Of a stretch of 41,504 bases of DNA, positions 32,450 through 40,854 are shown in pieces. Numbering within the stretch: the stretch's first letter is position 1; every line of letters begins with the position of its first letter. This stretch comes from Streptosporangiaceae bacterium. Its GTDB lineage: Bacteria > Actinomycetota > Actinomycetes > Streptosporangiales > Streptosporangiaceae. The translations under genes and the position numbers were made by a program. The stretch spans positions 1 to 41,504 of the forward strand of contig JAICWX010000042.1 of NCBI GenBank assembly GCA_025934635.1. The letters are read 5' to 3'. The notes below the pieces were generated by a model. The model did not search any database. It was not told the origin of the DNA and saw nothing but the letters and a program-made list of their open reading frames with translations.

Positions 32450-33664
32450 AGCGAGCCCGTGGACGCGATGCTGGATGACCTGACCACCGAGGCCGCGGTC
32501 CTGCGTGTCTACCGCCAGGCGTTTGCCGTGCTGGCCCGCGAGGCCGGGGCGATGATCCTGGATATCGACCTGATCGACGTCGACGAGGCGATCCTGGAGG
32601 CGTTCGCGGCGGCGGGCAGCGACGGGCTGACGGGCGCCGAGGTGGTGGCCGCGTGCCACCCGTTCGACGCGCAGGTGGTGGAACGGCGCCTGGGCGTGCT
32701 CCGCGAGTACCGGGCCATCAGCAAGGTGGTCGACCGGCCGAACGAACAGCATTACCGGGCCGCCTTCGCCCCGTACATCATGCTGCTGTTCCTGCGTCGG
32801 CTGGCCGAGCGGGGCGGGCAGTCGGAGCTGCATCAGCTGCTGACGCTGGAGCACCTGAACGTCAGCCACCCCGACGCGGCCGAGGGGGACGGCCAGGCGT
32901 CCGTGAGCCGGCTGTCCAAGGTGTTCCGGCTGCTGGCCAACGAGCTGACCAGCCTGGTCCAGCGGGGCGCGGCCGAGGCGCTGCGGGAGAACGCCCAGCT
33001 GCTGTGGGGAAACCGGTCGCTGATCGTGCAGGCGGAAGAGGTGCATGCGGTGGTCCTGCGGCGCTGGCCGGGCCTGGGGCCGCCGTGCGCGGCACTGCGG
33101 ATCTCGCTGGCCGCCTACGGTGACGCGATCGAGGCGGCCGCGGGCCGGCTGATCGAGCAGGCGGGGACGACCCGGGCCCTCGGGTTCCTGCCGGCCGAGA
33201 CGTGGCTCAGCTTCGCCCGCCGCTCGGAGGCCGGGACCCTGGCCGCGGTCATGGACTCTTTCGTCTTCGATGCCCCGGCCCCCTGGCTGTCCCCGCAGGC
33301 GCTCGCCGAGGCGGTGGAATCGGCGCGCCCCGCCGACGGCGCCCGGTTCCGCCCGCCGCGGCCCGATGACCGCCAGGACCTGCCCGAGAAGGACCTCATT
33401 CCGGCTGACGACAGCGCTGAGCTGCGGGCGGCAGCCGAGCGGCTGCTGGGTGAGCGCAGCGTGGTCAGCGTGGCCGAACTGCTCGACGAGGCGGGCGACT
33501 GGCCGACCGGCCGCCGGCTGGTCGGCCAGATGATCGCCATTCACCATCACCCCGACCTGGGGTTCGAGCTGCGCTGGGGTGACGGCCTGCGCATCGACGC
33601 GGAATCGTTCCCGTCGTGGGTCTCGGACGGGTGGTTCGGGCGGTTCGCGGAGGTATCCCGGTGA
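32447..33664 (+). CDS. Wadjet JetA-like (kleisin-type) subunit
   Basis: 405 residues, largely helical. An N-terminal winged-helix region (~45-95: DGLTGAEVVAACHPFDAQVVERRLGVLREYRAI, with wing KVVDRPNEQHYRAAF) is followed by a long helical middle (~100-330). A C-terminal winged-helix-like part (~330-405: ERSVVSVAELLDEAGDWPTGRRLVGQMIAIHHHPDLGFELRWG) ends the protein. Winged helix - helical bundle - winged helix is the layout of MukF/JetA kleisins. The assignment rests on this layout and on being the first gene of a cassette with an SMC-like ATPase and a TOPRIM protein, not on recognised sequence identity. The GTG start is probably leaderless; ATG 32467 is an alternative. The stop overlaps the next GTG. 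Confidence 0.65.
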   Translation: MSEPVDAMLDDLTTEAAVLRVYRQAFAVLAREAGAMILDIDLIDVDEAILEAFAAAGSDGLTGAEVVAACHPFDAQVVERRLGVLREYRAISKVVDRPNEQHYRAAFAPYIMLLFLRRLAERGGQSELHQLLTLEHLNVSHPDAAEGDGQASVSRLSKVFRLLANELTSLVQRGAAEALRENAQLLWGNRSLIVQAEEVHAVVLRRWPGLGPPCAALRISLAAYGDAIEAAAGRLIEQAGTTRALGFLPAETWLSFARRSEAGTLAAVMDSFVFDAPAPWLSPQALAEAVESARPADGARFRPPRPDDRQDLPEKDLIPADDSAELRAAAERLLGERSVVSVAELLDEAGDWPTGRRLVGQMIAIHHHPDLGFELRWGDGLRIDAESFPSWVSDGWFGRFAEVSR

Positions 33665-34203
33665 ACCAGGCCGAAACGGCGCTGTGGTGGGCGCGGGCCC
33701 GGGCGGCCGGGCCGCAGCGCATCGGGCCGGGAGAACCGGCTCCGGCGGGCATGCTGCGGCTGCCCGAGCCCGACGGATCGGGCGCGTGGCTGCTGCCGGT
33801 GATCCCGGACAATGCCAGTGCCGCGGTCCTCGACGAGCTGGGACTGCCGGGACACGTCCTGGAGCATCCCAATGACACCGCCCGCGTGCTGGCCGCGTGC
33901 GTGAAGTGCTGCTGGGCGGACCCGGCGGGCCCGCTGTGGCCTGGCGTCGGCGTGCCCTGGGAGCAGGTGGCCGCGGCGTTCGGGGCTATCGTCAACCGGG
34001 AGGAGGCGGTGTCTCACCGCGCGCTGCTGGCGGGAGTACGGCGACTGGCCCGGTCCGGGTGGCTGATATGGGATGAAGGAGCACCGATGATCCGGCTCGG
34101 GCCGCGGGTGGCGGCGTGGAACGCGGCGCAGCTGAGCACGTTGCGGGAGATGTACCGGTCGATGCCGCCGGCGGGCGGCCACGTTTCCTGGTCGCCGGCA
34201 TGA
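33661..34203 (+). CDS. Small winged-helix (KITE/JetB-like) subunit 1
   Basis: 180 residues from GTG 33661, which overlaps the upstream stop (GTGA). The N-terminal half (ETALWWARARAAGPQR ... DGSGAWLLPVIPDN) is not recognised. The C-terminal half contains a probable winged helix: GVPWEQVAAAFGAIVNREEAVSHRALLAGVRRLARSGWLIWDEGAPMIRLGPRVAAW. The size and position between kleisin and ATPase genes fit a KITE-type subunit (MukE/JetB role), which bridges kleisin and SMC heads and contacts DNA. The short four-base overlaps on both sides imply stoichiometric production. Confidence 0.5.
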   Translation: MNQAETALWWARARAAGPQRIGPGEPAPAGMLRLPEPDGSGAWLLPVIPDNASAAVLDELGLPGHVLEHPNDTARVLAACVKCCWADPAGPLWPGVGVPWEQVAAAFGAIVNREEAVSHRALLAGVRRLARSGWLIWDEGAPMIRLGPRVAAWNAAQLSTLREMYRSMPPAGGHVSWSPA

Positions 34204-34862
34204 CCACGCTGACCGGGATGAACCCGGTTTTCGAGCCGGTCCTGGCCGAGCTGAGCGAACGCCATCGGGATGAGGTGCTGGCGGCCTTCGCGGCGGTGGA
34301 GCACAGCCCGGAACCGGTCCCGGAGGCCCAGCTGCTCGCGTTGCGCGATGCCACCCTGCGCCGGAGCCTGGATGACCTGCTCCACCGGGTCGGCCGGACC
34401 CTGATCCCGGTCGAGACGGCCTGGACGTCGGGGTACCGGGACGAGGTCGCCGCCGAGCTGGCCCAGGCGGGCTGGCACAGCTTGCCCGCGACCGATCGCG
34501 CGGTGCTGGTCCTGGTGCTGATTCATTCCGTGGCGATCCCGCGCAGCCGCGGCCTGATGCAGGGCGACGGGTGGACGTCGGGCCAGCCGACCATGGTGAG
34601 CGAACTGCTGGAGGCGAGCCGGCTCCAGCCCACCGACGTGCGGCTCGCGCTCGGGCATCTCCGCGCCGCTGGCCTCGTGCAACTGGCGTCTCAGCGGGCC
34701 GGGACCGGGCAGAGCGCGGCGTACCTCCCCGGCCCGCAGCTGCACCGGCTCAGCGCGGCGGCCCGGCGGCGCCTCCAGGAGGAACTGATCCTGGCGGCGG
34801 CTCCCGGCAGCCCGGTGGCCGCGGCGATCCGGGCCCGGCGTACCCGGCCGGCGGCGACATGA
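34200..34862 (+). CDS. Small winged-helix (KITE/JetB-like) subunit 2
   Basis: 220 residues from ATG 34200 (ATGA overlap on both sides). Helical N-terminus (LAELSERHRDEVLAAFAAVEH ... LRDATLRRSLDDLLHRVGRTLIPVETAWTSGYRDEVAAELAQAG). Then a winged-helix region: QPTMVSELLEASRLQPTDVRLALGHLRAAGLVQLASQRAGTGQSAAYLPGPQLHRLSAAARRRLQEELI. It is clearly not a copy of subunit 1. Standard Wadjet cassettes have one JetB; two different candidates here suggest a heteromeric KITE pair or one accessory subunit. No family name is recognised. Confidence 0.5.
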   Translation: MTTLTGMNPVFEPVLAELSERHRDEVLAAFAAVEHSPEPVPEAQLLALRDATLRRSLDDLLHRVGRTLIPVETAWTSGYRDEVAAELAQAGWHSLPATDRAVLVLVLIHSVAIPRSRGLMQGDGWTSGQPTMVSELLEASRLQPTDVRLALGHLRAAGLVQLASQRAGTGQSAAYLPGPQLHRLSAAARRRLQEELILAAAPGSPVAAAIRARRTRPAAT

Positions 34863-37800
34863 GCACCGATCCGCCCCGGGCTAACGGCGTGCACGACATC
34901 GTCGGGTCCCGGGTTCTGGTCGGAACGCAGATGGTGGATGTCTCGCGGCTGTCCACGCACCCCGTCCCGATGATCAGCCAGGGCCTGATCACCGTGGCCG
35001 GCCAGGGCCCGAAAGATTCCAACGGCGCGGGCAAGTCCTCGTTCATCGCCGGGCTGAGCCTGCTGCACGCCGACGACCAGTGGCGGCTCGCCAGCGGTGC
35101 CGCCGGCGCCGCTGACCTGCTGTTCACCGCCGAGCTGGCCGCGCAGGAAACGCGCTACTCCAACGCCGATCACGGCTACATCATCGGGGTGTTCGCCGCG
35201 CCGGGCGCGGCCACCGTCACGGAGCTGGAGGAAAGCTCCCTGACGGTCTGGCTGCGGATCAACCGCAAGGCGCCCTACCTCGATCTGCGCTGGCGCGATG
35301 GCCTCTACCTGGCGTACGGGGCGAGCGAGGCGCAGCGCGCGGCGCGAGTCGACGAGATGTGGCAGGCGCTGCCGTTCAGCAACGGCCGGGCCGACTTCCA
35401 TGCCAGCCGGCTCCCGGCCGTGTTGTTCGGCGGCCAGGCGCGCTGCGTGTCGTTCCTGTCCACCTCGGTGCGGTCCAGCCCGACGCCGAACCTGCTGGCC
35501 CAGCCGCTCAACGACCTGAGCGCGGCGCGCATCTTCGACGCGATCGCCAACCTCACGGGCCTGGACCGGGAACTGGAGCAGGAGCAGGCCCTGCGCAGTA
35601 AGGAGCACGGGCACCGGGTCAAGGTCCTCGCCGCGGAGCGGGACCTGGAGACCTGGCACCGTGAGATCGCGATCGTCGAGGCCGGGATCGCGCAGCGGCG
35701 CGGGGCCCGTGATCAGCTGGGCGCCGCCCAGGCGGCGTGGCACAATCGCTGCGCCCGTCACCTCGCCGACGGGCTCGAGCGCGCCGATCAGATCCGTTCG
35801 GACCTCAGTGCGCTCGATGAACGGGCGGAGCGGTTGAGCGGCGAGCTTATCGAGGTCAACGCGCAGATCGACACGCTGAGCGATGACGTGGAGTTTTCCC
35901 GCCGCCTCAAGGAAACCACTGTGCGCCGGGACGAACTCATCGCCCGCGACAAGACCCTGGACACCGAGCACCAGATCACCGCTCACCGGATCGACGAGCT
36001 GTCCGGCGATCACCGCCGGCTTCTCGAGCTGGCCCGGGCCGCGGACGGCCGTACGCAAGAGGTCGCCGGGCGGGAGCTGGAGACCGCGAAGGAGGCTCTC
36101 GAACGGGCGCTGGCCGGCAAGGGCGCCGCCGAGGCCGCCGAGCAGCGAGCCCGCAGCCTCCTCGACGCCGCTGAAGCCGGCCAGGACCTGGCTTCGGCTC
36201 AGCTGGGAATCCTGGACCAGGCCGGAGTGGCCGCCGCCGCCCTGCTGGATGTCGTTTCCCTGGATCCGGCGGAACGGGCGGCGTGGGAGCCCGGGCTCGC
36301 CCTCTACCGGGACGCTGTCGTCGTCCACCGCGCACAGGGGGCGGAAGCTCGTGGTCTGCTGGCCGGCCTGCCCGGCTCGATTCTGGTTCTCGCGGACGAG
36401 CCCGCGTCGGCCGGGGCCGGACGCCCGGACCTGCCGGCGAGCACCGATCCGCGCTTCGACTTGGCCGCCTTCCTCACCGCGATCGGGCGCCGGGCGGACG
36501 GCGCCGCCGCGATCACGGACGCGGAGGCGGGTGTCATCGTGCTCGGCGGTTCCGCCGACCCGCTGACCGGCCAGGCCGCCCGCATCGCCGCCGCGCGCCA
36601 GGAGCACGCGGACAAAGCCGGGCTCCTGAATGAAGCCGTGGCCACGCTGAGCGCCGCACGAAAGGTCCTGAGCCGAGCCGGGGACCGTGCCCGCGGGGCC
36701 GATGCCGCCGAGCAGGCCGGCCAGGCTCAGGCGAAGATTTCGGACCTGCGCAAGGGAAACGAAGACCGGCTGGAACAGCGTGACCTGCTCCGGCCATCGG
36801 TGGTGGCAGCGGAAGACGCATACGGGAAGGCGCTCGGCGCGGCCCATGCCCGCGACGAGACGCTGGCCAACCTGCGCGGCGCCCGTTCCCGCCTGCACAA
36901 CAGCCAGCGGGCGGTCGAAGACGAGAAGGCGAAGCTCACCGGCGAACGCGACGACATGAACCTGATCGGGCGCCAGGGCGACTGGGGCGAGAGCGATGAC
37001 GCCGCCCGCCGCCACCTGCTCACCCTCGATGACGTCCAGCAGCGGCGTACCGCGGCCGAATGGAACGAGGAGGCCTGTCAGGCTCTCAACGATGCCGTCC
37101 GGCTCTGCTTCCCCGACGGCACCCCCGCCGAGGAGATGCCCGCCGAGATCCGTGAGCTGCTCATCGACCAGCGCTGGCAGCGCGGCGGGCTGGACATCCG
37201 GGTCAGGCTCACGCCGGCGCTGCTGAGGGCGCTGCGGACGCACCTGAACCTCACCGAACGTCATGACAGCTACCAGCAGGCGCAGATCAACACCCAGCGG
37301 ACCGAACGTCACGCCGACCTGACCACGGCACAGCTGGGACTGACCGAGGCCGAGCAGACATCCCACGCGCACCGGGCGTCCCTCGCCCTGGGGATCAAGA
37401 ACACGCTCCGGCAGGTAGCGCAGGCCTTCGACGAGCTCGACCAGGCGTACGGCGGGTACGGCGCCGGCCTGGACTACCCGGAGCCGGAGCCGCCCGCCGA
37501 ACCGGACCGGCCCTGGCAATGGACCGTCGCCCCGAAATGGCGGCGGGCCGAAGGCCAGCGGATGGGTAGCTACAACCTCAAGGCGAACACCGCTCAGATC
37601 GACGAGAAGGCGGCCAAACTGGTCTGCGCGGCCGCGCTGGCGGCCGGCGGTGACCGTCCGCTGGTGCTGATCCTCGACGAACTCGGCCGCAACCTGGGCA
37701 AGCAGCATCGCCGCGAGGCCGTGGCGCTGTTCGAGCGGATCGGCCGGGACCGCAACATCACCGTCATCGGCGCCCTCCAGGACGACATGGAGCGCTATGC

Positions 37801-38005
37801 CCTCGAGGCGTCCGGGCTGTACATCAAGCTGCGCCGGAGCTCGGACGCCATCGCGTACAACGAACCGCCGGTCGTCGTCGGCGACGAGGCCGGGCGCGGC
37901 CGGGTCGAACTGCTCGCGCAGTGGCTGTCGTCCTACCGGCCCGCGGCGGAGCCGGATCTGGATCAGGGCAGCGAACCCGACGATCCGCTGATGGACTTCG
38001 GCTAG
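34859..38005 (+). CDS. jetC: SMC/SbcC-like ATPase (Wadjet JetC-like)
   Basis: 1048 residues from ATG 34859 (ATGA overlap). N-terminal head with P-loop GPKDSNGAGKSS (50-61; K59, S60). A first coiled-coil region runs from about 255 to 455 (ERDLETWHREIAIVEAG, LDERAERLSGELIEVNAQIDTL). A globular hinge-like domain follows at about 460-605 (DPAERAAWEPGLALYRDAVVVHRAQ, GSILVLADEP). A second helical/coiled-coil region (~605-720) and further helical parts lead back to the head. The C-terminal head carries Walker B LVLILDELGRN (935-945; D940, E941), followed by ALFERIGRDRNITVIGALQDDM. The canonical LSGGQ/E signature is absent; its place is taken by SYNLKANTAQIDEKAAKL. This is the motor that would load on or extrude DNA. 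Confidence 0.82.
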   Translation: MSTDPPRANGVHDIVGSRVLVGTQMVDVSRLSTHPVPMISQGLITVAGQGPKDSNGAGKSSFIAGLSLLHADDQWRLASGAAGAADLLFTAELAAQETRYSNADHGYIIGVFAAPGAATVTELEESSLTVWLRINRKAPYLDLRWRDGLYLAYGASEAQRAARVDEMWQALPFSNGRADFHASRLPAVLFGGQARCVSFLSTSVRSSPTPNLLAQPLNDLSAARIFDAIANLTGLDRELEQEQALRSKEHGHRVKVLAAERDLETWHREIAIVEAGIAQRRGARDQLGAAQAAWHNRCARHLADGLERADQIRSDLSALDERAERLSGELIEVNAQIDTLSDDVEFSRRLKETTVRRDELIARDKTLDTEHQITAHRIDELSGDHRRLLELARAADGRTQEVAGRELETAKEALERALAGKGAAEAAEQRARSLLDAAEAGQDLASAQLGILDQAGVAAAALLDVVSLDPAERAAWEPGLALYRDAVVVHRAQGAEARGLLAGLPGSILVLADEPASAGAGRPDLPASTDPRFDLAAFLTAIGRRADGAAAITDAEAGVIVLGGSADPLTGQAARIAAARQEHADKAGLLNEAVATLSAARKVLSRAGDRARGADAAEQAGQAQAKISDLRKGNEDRLEQRDLLRPSVVAAEDAYGKALGAAHARDETLANLRGARSRLHNSQRAVEDEKAKLTGERDDMNLIGRQGDWGESDDAARRHLLTLDDVQQRRTAAEWNEEACQALNDAVRLCFPDGTPAEEMPAEIRELLIDQRWQRGGLDIRVRLTPALLRALRTHLNLTERHDSYQQAQINTQRTERHADLTTAQLGLTEAEQTSHAHRASLALGIKNTLRQVAQAFDELDQAYGGYGAGLDYPEPEPPAEPDRPWQWTVAPKWRRAEGQRMGSYNLKANTAQIDEKAAKLVCAAALAAGGDRPLVLILDELGRNLGKQHRREAVALFERIGRDRNITVIGALQDDMERYALEASGLYIKLRRSSDAIAYNEPPVVVGDEAGRGRVELLAQWLSSYRPAAEPDLDQGSEPDDPLMDFG

Positions 38006-38012
38006 GCGCCCG

Positions 38013-39284
38013 GTGTCCCCCGTGCCTGACCGGGCGGGCGAGTTCCCGCTGCGCGGTCATCCCGGAGTACCTGATGGCCTGGTCGCCTACGCCCGGCCCG
38101 CCCGCGATGACGGGACCTTCGACACCGACCGGGCGGGCCGTCCCAAGGTCAGGCGCGTTCAGCTGCGCACCGAGGCGCCGGCCGCGCGCCCGGAACGCCC
38201 GGACGGGCTGCTGACCGAGGCTGACTGGTCCTGGACCACGAGCGCGCCCCGCCGCTGGGCCACCGTCCAGGCCCGGTTCGGTGACGACGCGGAACACATC
38301 GCGCTGGTGCTGGCCCGCGCCGGATGCGTGGCGCTCGATCACGATTACCGGTCCGGCACTATCGGCAATCCCCGGCGCGGCTGGACACCGCATCCATCAC
38401 TGGCGGATGGGCAAGCCAGCGCGAAGGCCGCGCGACGCGACCAGCAGAGCCAGCTCGCCGCGACCGCCGCCGCGCTCGGCCGCCAGCTCGCGGCCGAATG
38501 GCCGGGCGTCGCCTCGGCACTGGCCGCGTCCGGTTCTGACCCGCGGCTGATATGGCTGGTCCGGGCGGCGGACGACCTGGCGCAAGGCCGCAGCCACGAT
38601 GGTGCCCGCGCTTTCGTGCAGGCTCATGCCGCCAATACCAAGGCCCGGGAAGACCTGCCGCGCCTGCTCGCGGAGGCAGGCTTCGAGCCCGACGCGCTGA
38701 CGGAGCTGGGCATCAGCCGCAATCCGTATATCGGGCTGGGCGGCCCCGTTCGCGCCCGGCTGGCTGGCCGTACGCTGGATTTCAGTGGCTGGCCGGGACC
38801 GCACGACATCCGGCTGCCCGCCGGGCAGCCGATTAGCCTCGATGCCGTTCCCGGTACCCGCATCCTGCTCGTGATCGAGAACCGGCAAGCCGCGGAGGCC
38901 ATCTGCGACCATCATCCGGATATCGCTGTCATCTGGTGCCATGGGCAGCCGCCGGACGCCGTCCTGAGGCTGATCAAGCAGGCCGCTGGCTTCGTGGAAC
39001 GGGTCGTGATCTGCCCGGACGCCGATCTCGGCGGGATCCGGATCGCGGCCCGCGTGCATGACCAGCTCGTTCCCGGTGCCTGCTGCACCGTTCTCGACAT
39101 CGGCACGGTCGAGCATGTTGCGGGAGACGCCTTCAGCGCCGGCAGCCGCGAGATCATCGCTCGGATGGCCCGGCGCCATGATGGCGTTGGCGAACTAGCC
39201 GGCGCCTGCCTCCGTCGCGGCTACGGCATTGAACAGGAAGCACCCGTCCGCGGAGCGCTGCGCCGCTGGCTCCAGGAGACCTAG
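38013..39284 (+). CDS. jetD: TOPRIM nuclease-type protein (Wadjet JetD-like, DUF2399-type C-terminus)
   Basis: 423 residues from GTG 38013; GTG 38022 is an alternative. The C-terminal half is a TOPRIM domain: ILLVIENRQAAEAICDHHPDIAVIWCHGQPPDAV (catalytic Glu E289) and RVVICPDADLGGIRIAARV (D336, D338), the topoisomerase VI A-like acidic set used for DNA cleavage. It ends YGIEQEAPVRGALRRWLQ, as in JetD proteins. The N-terminal ~200 residues (RRWATVQARFGDDAEHIALVLARAGCVALDHDY ...) correspond to the DNA-handling arm and are less conserved. In Wadjet this subunit cuts circular DNA after the SMC motor has reeled it in. It starts seven bases after the ATPase stop codon. Confidence 0.8.
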   Translation: MSPVPDRAGEFPLRGHPGVPDGLVAYARPARDDGTFDTDRAGRPKVRRVQLRTEAPAARPERPDGLLTEADWSWTTSAPRRWATVQARFGDDAEHIALVLARAGCVALDHDYRSGTIGNPRRGWTPHPSLADGQASAKAARRDQQSQLAATAAALGRQLAAEWPGVASALAASGSDPRLIWLVRAADDLAQGRSHDGARAFVQAHAANTKAREDLPRLLAEAGFEPDALTELGISRNPYIGLGGPVRARLAGRTLDFSGWPGPHDIRLPAGQPISLDAVPGTRILLVIENRQAAEAICDHHPDIAVIWCHGQPPDAVLRLIKQAAGFVERVVICPDADLGGIRIAARVHDQLVPGACCTVLDIGTVEHVAGDAFSAGSREIIARMARRHDGVGELAGACLRRGYGIEQEAPVRGALRRWLQET

Positions 39285-39330
39285 GCCGCAGGCCTTGCTA
39301 AATCGACCGGCTATATCTTGAGCGGAAGGA

Positions 39331-39627
39331 TTAGTTCGCTACCAGCGCCCACACCACCTTGCCCCGGCCGGATGGGGGCCGGTCCCAGCCCCATTGCCCG
39401 GTGAGGGCGTCGACCAGCATGAGGCCGCGGCCGCCCTCGTCGCCGAGGCCGGGCTGGACCGGCGTCGGCGGCCTGTCACTCTCGTCCCAGACCTCAATGA
39501 GCGCGGCCAGCCCATCGGTGGACAGCCGCAGGTGGACGCAGGATAGGCCGTGTTCAGGTGAGTAGCGTGGCCGACCGTCATGATCAACGGAAGCCATCTG
39601 CCGCACGATGCCGATCCCGCCGCTCAT
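39331..39627 (-). CDS. HATPase_c-type (RsbW-like) ATP-binding protein, N-terminally short
   Basis: 98 residues. HLRLSTDGLAALIEVWDESDRPP and GDEGGRGLMLVDALTGQWGWDRPPSGRGKVVWALV are the C-terminal part of actinomycete anti-sigma-type HATPases, including the G1-type DEGGRGLML. The N-terminal half with the N-box (ELVTNAVRH-type) is missing: the protein opens with an unrelated ~30-residue lead. Its ATG overlaps the upstream stop (39624-39627), so the short form is translated as part of an operon. It is probably unable to bind ATP-Mg normally; remnant or specialised form. Confidence 0.65.
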   Translation of the reverse strand: MSGGIGIVRQMASVDHDGRPRYSPEHGLSCVHLRLSTDGLAALIEVWDESDRPPTPVQPGLGDEGGRGLMLVDALTGQWGWDRPPSGRGKVVWALVAN

Positions 39628-39908
39628 GAGGTAATCCCAGGGGACTTCGGCAAGCTGGCCTGCTGCCAGACCTCGGCTAGCTCTTGGTCGCTTAGGCCGT
39701 CGAGGTATCCCTGCAAGCAGAGCTGCTCAGTCAGAGCCGAGAGTGTGTCCGAGCAGAGGTAGCGGCGCAAAAGTGCTCCGGGACCGTCGAGCTCAACCAG
39801 TCCGCCTCGGAAGGCGTACCACCGGCCGGGCGACCCGCTGATGCACCAGCCGGGGAAGACGGTGCGAACTGAGTCGAGGTCCAGTTCTCCATTACGTGCG
39901 TCTGACAT
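39624..39908 (-). CDS. Small hypothetical protein of an actinomycete family
   Basis: 94 residues, MSDARNGELDLDSVRTVFPGW ... GRWYAFRGG ... LLRRYLCSDTLSALTEQLCLQGYLDGLSDQELAEVWQQA. This pattern (LDLDxVRxVFPGW, then LxEQLCLQxYLDGL) recurs in small actinomycete proteins next to XRE regulators and HATPase proteins, but no function is established. It overlaps the HATPase gene (ATGA) and is divergent from the XRE-NUDIX operon across 170 bases. Confidence 0.65.
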   Translation of the reverse strand: MSDARNGELDLDSVRTVFPGWCISGSPGRWYAFRGGLVELDGPGALLRRYLCSDTLSALTEQLCLQGYLDGLSDQELAEVWQQASLPKSPGITS

Positions 39909-40024
39909 GGCGCGATGCCTTACGTGACCTATTTGTAGGTGCTTGCCGATTACTGCCTGAAGGTCATTTGGCCCGTGACCAAGGCTTCTCTGGCGACCGG
40001 GACGGCCCTACCGTCCTTGTGGTA

Positions 40025-40064
40025 CGTTCGGGACGTTTAGCGCCCGTCCTAAACGTCCCGAACG
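40025..40064. promoter_or_regulatory. Perfect 16-bp inverted repeat upstream of the XRE gene
   Basis: CGTTCGGGACGTTTAG (40025-40040), loop CGCCCGTC, CTAAACGTCCCGAACG (40049-40064). All 16 pairs match. It ends 16 bases before ATG 40081 and includes or abuts the ribosome site (GGAAGG at 40064-40069). It may be the operator of the XRE regulator, a leader attenuator, or both. Confidence 0.65.
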
Positions 40065-40080
40065 GAAGGTGGGACAGTAA

Positions 40081-40854
40081 ATGGCAGGTGAACGCAACGA
40101 GCGACTGCGGGCCGCCATGACCGCCCAGGGCGTAGAACTTGAAACTCTGGCAAGGCAGATAGAGGTGGACCCCAAGACCGTGCAGCGGTGGATCGGGGGG
40201 CGGGTACCGCATCCCCGCCACCGGTGGAAAATCTGCGACCTGCTGGGCCAGGCCGAAGAGCATCTGTGGCCAGGAGTGGGGCTGGGTGCCTCCGGGGCGC
40301 ATCACACGTCGGAGATTGTGGCGGCCTTCGCGCACCGGGCCGACACCCCGTCACAGCTATGGGCCGGCATGCTGGAACGGGTTCGGACCAACCTCGATCT
40401 ACTGGGGTACGCCATGCTGTTTTTTCCCGAGCAGCATCCCCAGCTCGCCCGGCTCCTGGACGAGAAGTGCGCGGGTGGCCTGCGAGTACGGATCGCGCTG
40501 GCCGATCCAGACTGCGAGGAAGTGGCTGCCCGCGACCGGTTGGAAGGACTCGGCGGTACGCTGCCGGGCCGGATTCGCTCAACCGTGCAGCACTTTGAGC
40601 CGCTCCTAGCCAACCCAGGCGTCGAGCTGCGGTATCACGGGGTACCGCTCTACAACGCCACCTACCGCTTCGACGACCTGATGCTCGTAACGCCGTACCT
40701 GTACCGGCTCCACGGCTACCAGCATCCGCTGCTGCACCTCAAGCGGCTCGGCCCGGCCGGCATCTTCGAGTCATACGCCCAGCAGTTCGAGGCCATCTGG
40801 ACGGAATCACAGCCGGTTCTCACGCCTGGAGGCCCACGTGAGCAAGCGCGTTGA
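40081..40854 (+). CDS. XRE-family HTH regulator with C-terminal sensor domain
   Basis: 257 residues. N-terminal Cro/CI-type helix-turn-helix: NERLRAAMTAQGVELETLARQIEVDPKTVQRWIGGRVPHPRHRWKICDLLG. The larger C-terminal domain (~90-250; LEKV-like GLRVRIALADPDCEEVAARD ... GVELRYHGVPLYNATYRFDDLMLVTPYLYRLHGYQHPLLHLKRLG) resembles phospholipase-D-fold-like domains of actinomycete XRE proteins, but the His-Lys-Asp catalytic motif is not seen, so it is likely a ligand or nucleotide sensor. Its 3' end overlaps the NUDIX gene by 17 bases. Confidence 0.8.
   Translation: MAGERNERLRAAMTAQGVELETLARQIEVDPKTVQRWIGGRVPHPRHRWKICDLLGQAEEHLWPGVGLGASGAHHTSEIVAAFAHRADTPSQLWAGMLERVRTNLDLLGYAMLFFPEQHPQLARLLDEKCAGGLRVRIALADPDCEEVAARDRLEGLGGTLPGRIRSTVQHFEPLLANPGVELRYHGVPLYNATYRFDDLMLVTPYLYRLHGYQHPLLHLKRLGPAGIFESYAQQFEAIWTESQPVLTPGGPREQAR

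Noticed and set aside
34691..37708. Very long minus-strand open frame opposite the SMC-like ATPase
   Set aside because: It has shadow composition (Gly, Arg, Val, Pro rich), no domains, and mirrors a gene with clear motifs.
39282..39295. Short inverted repeat AGGCC-gca-GGCCT just after the TOPRIM gene stop
   Set aside because: Five base pairs with a three-base loop and no T-tract is too weak to call a terminator.
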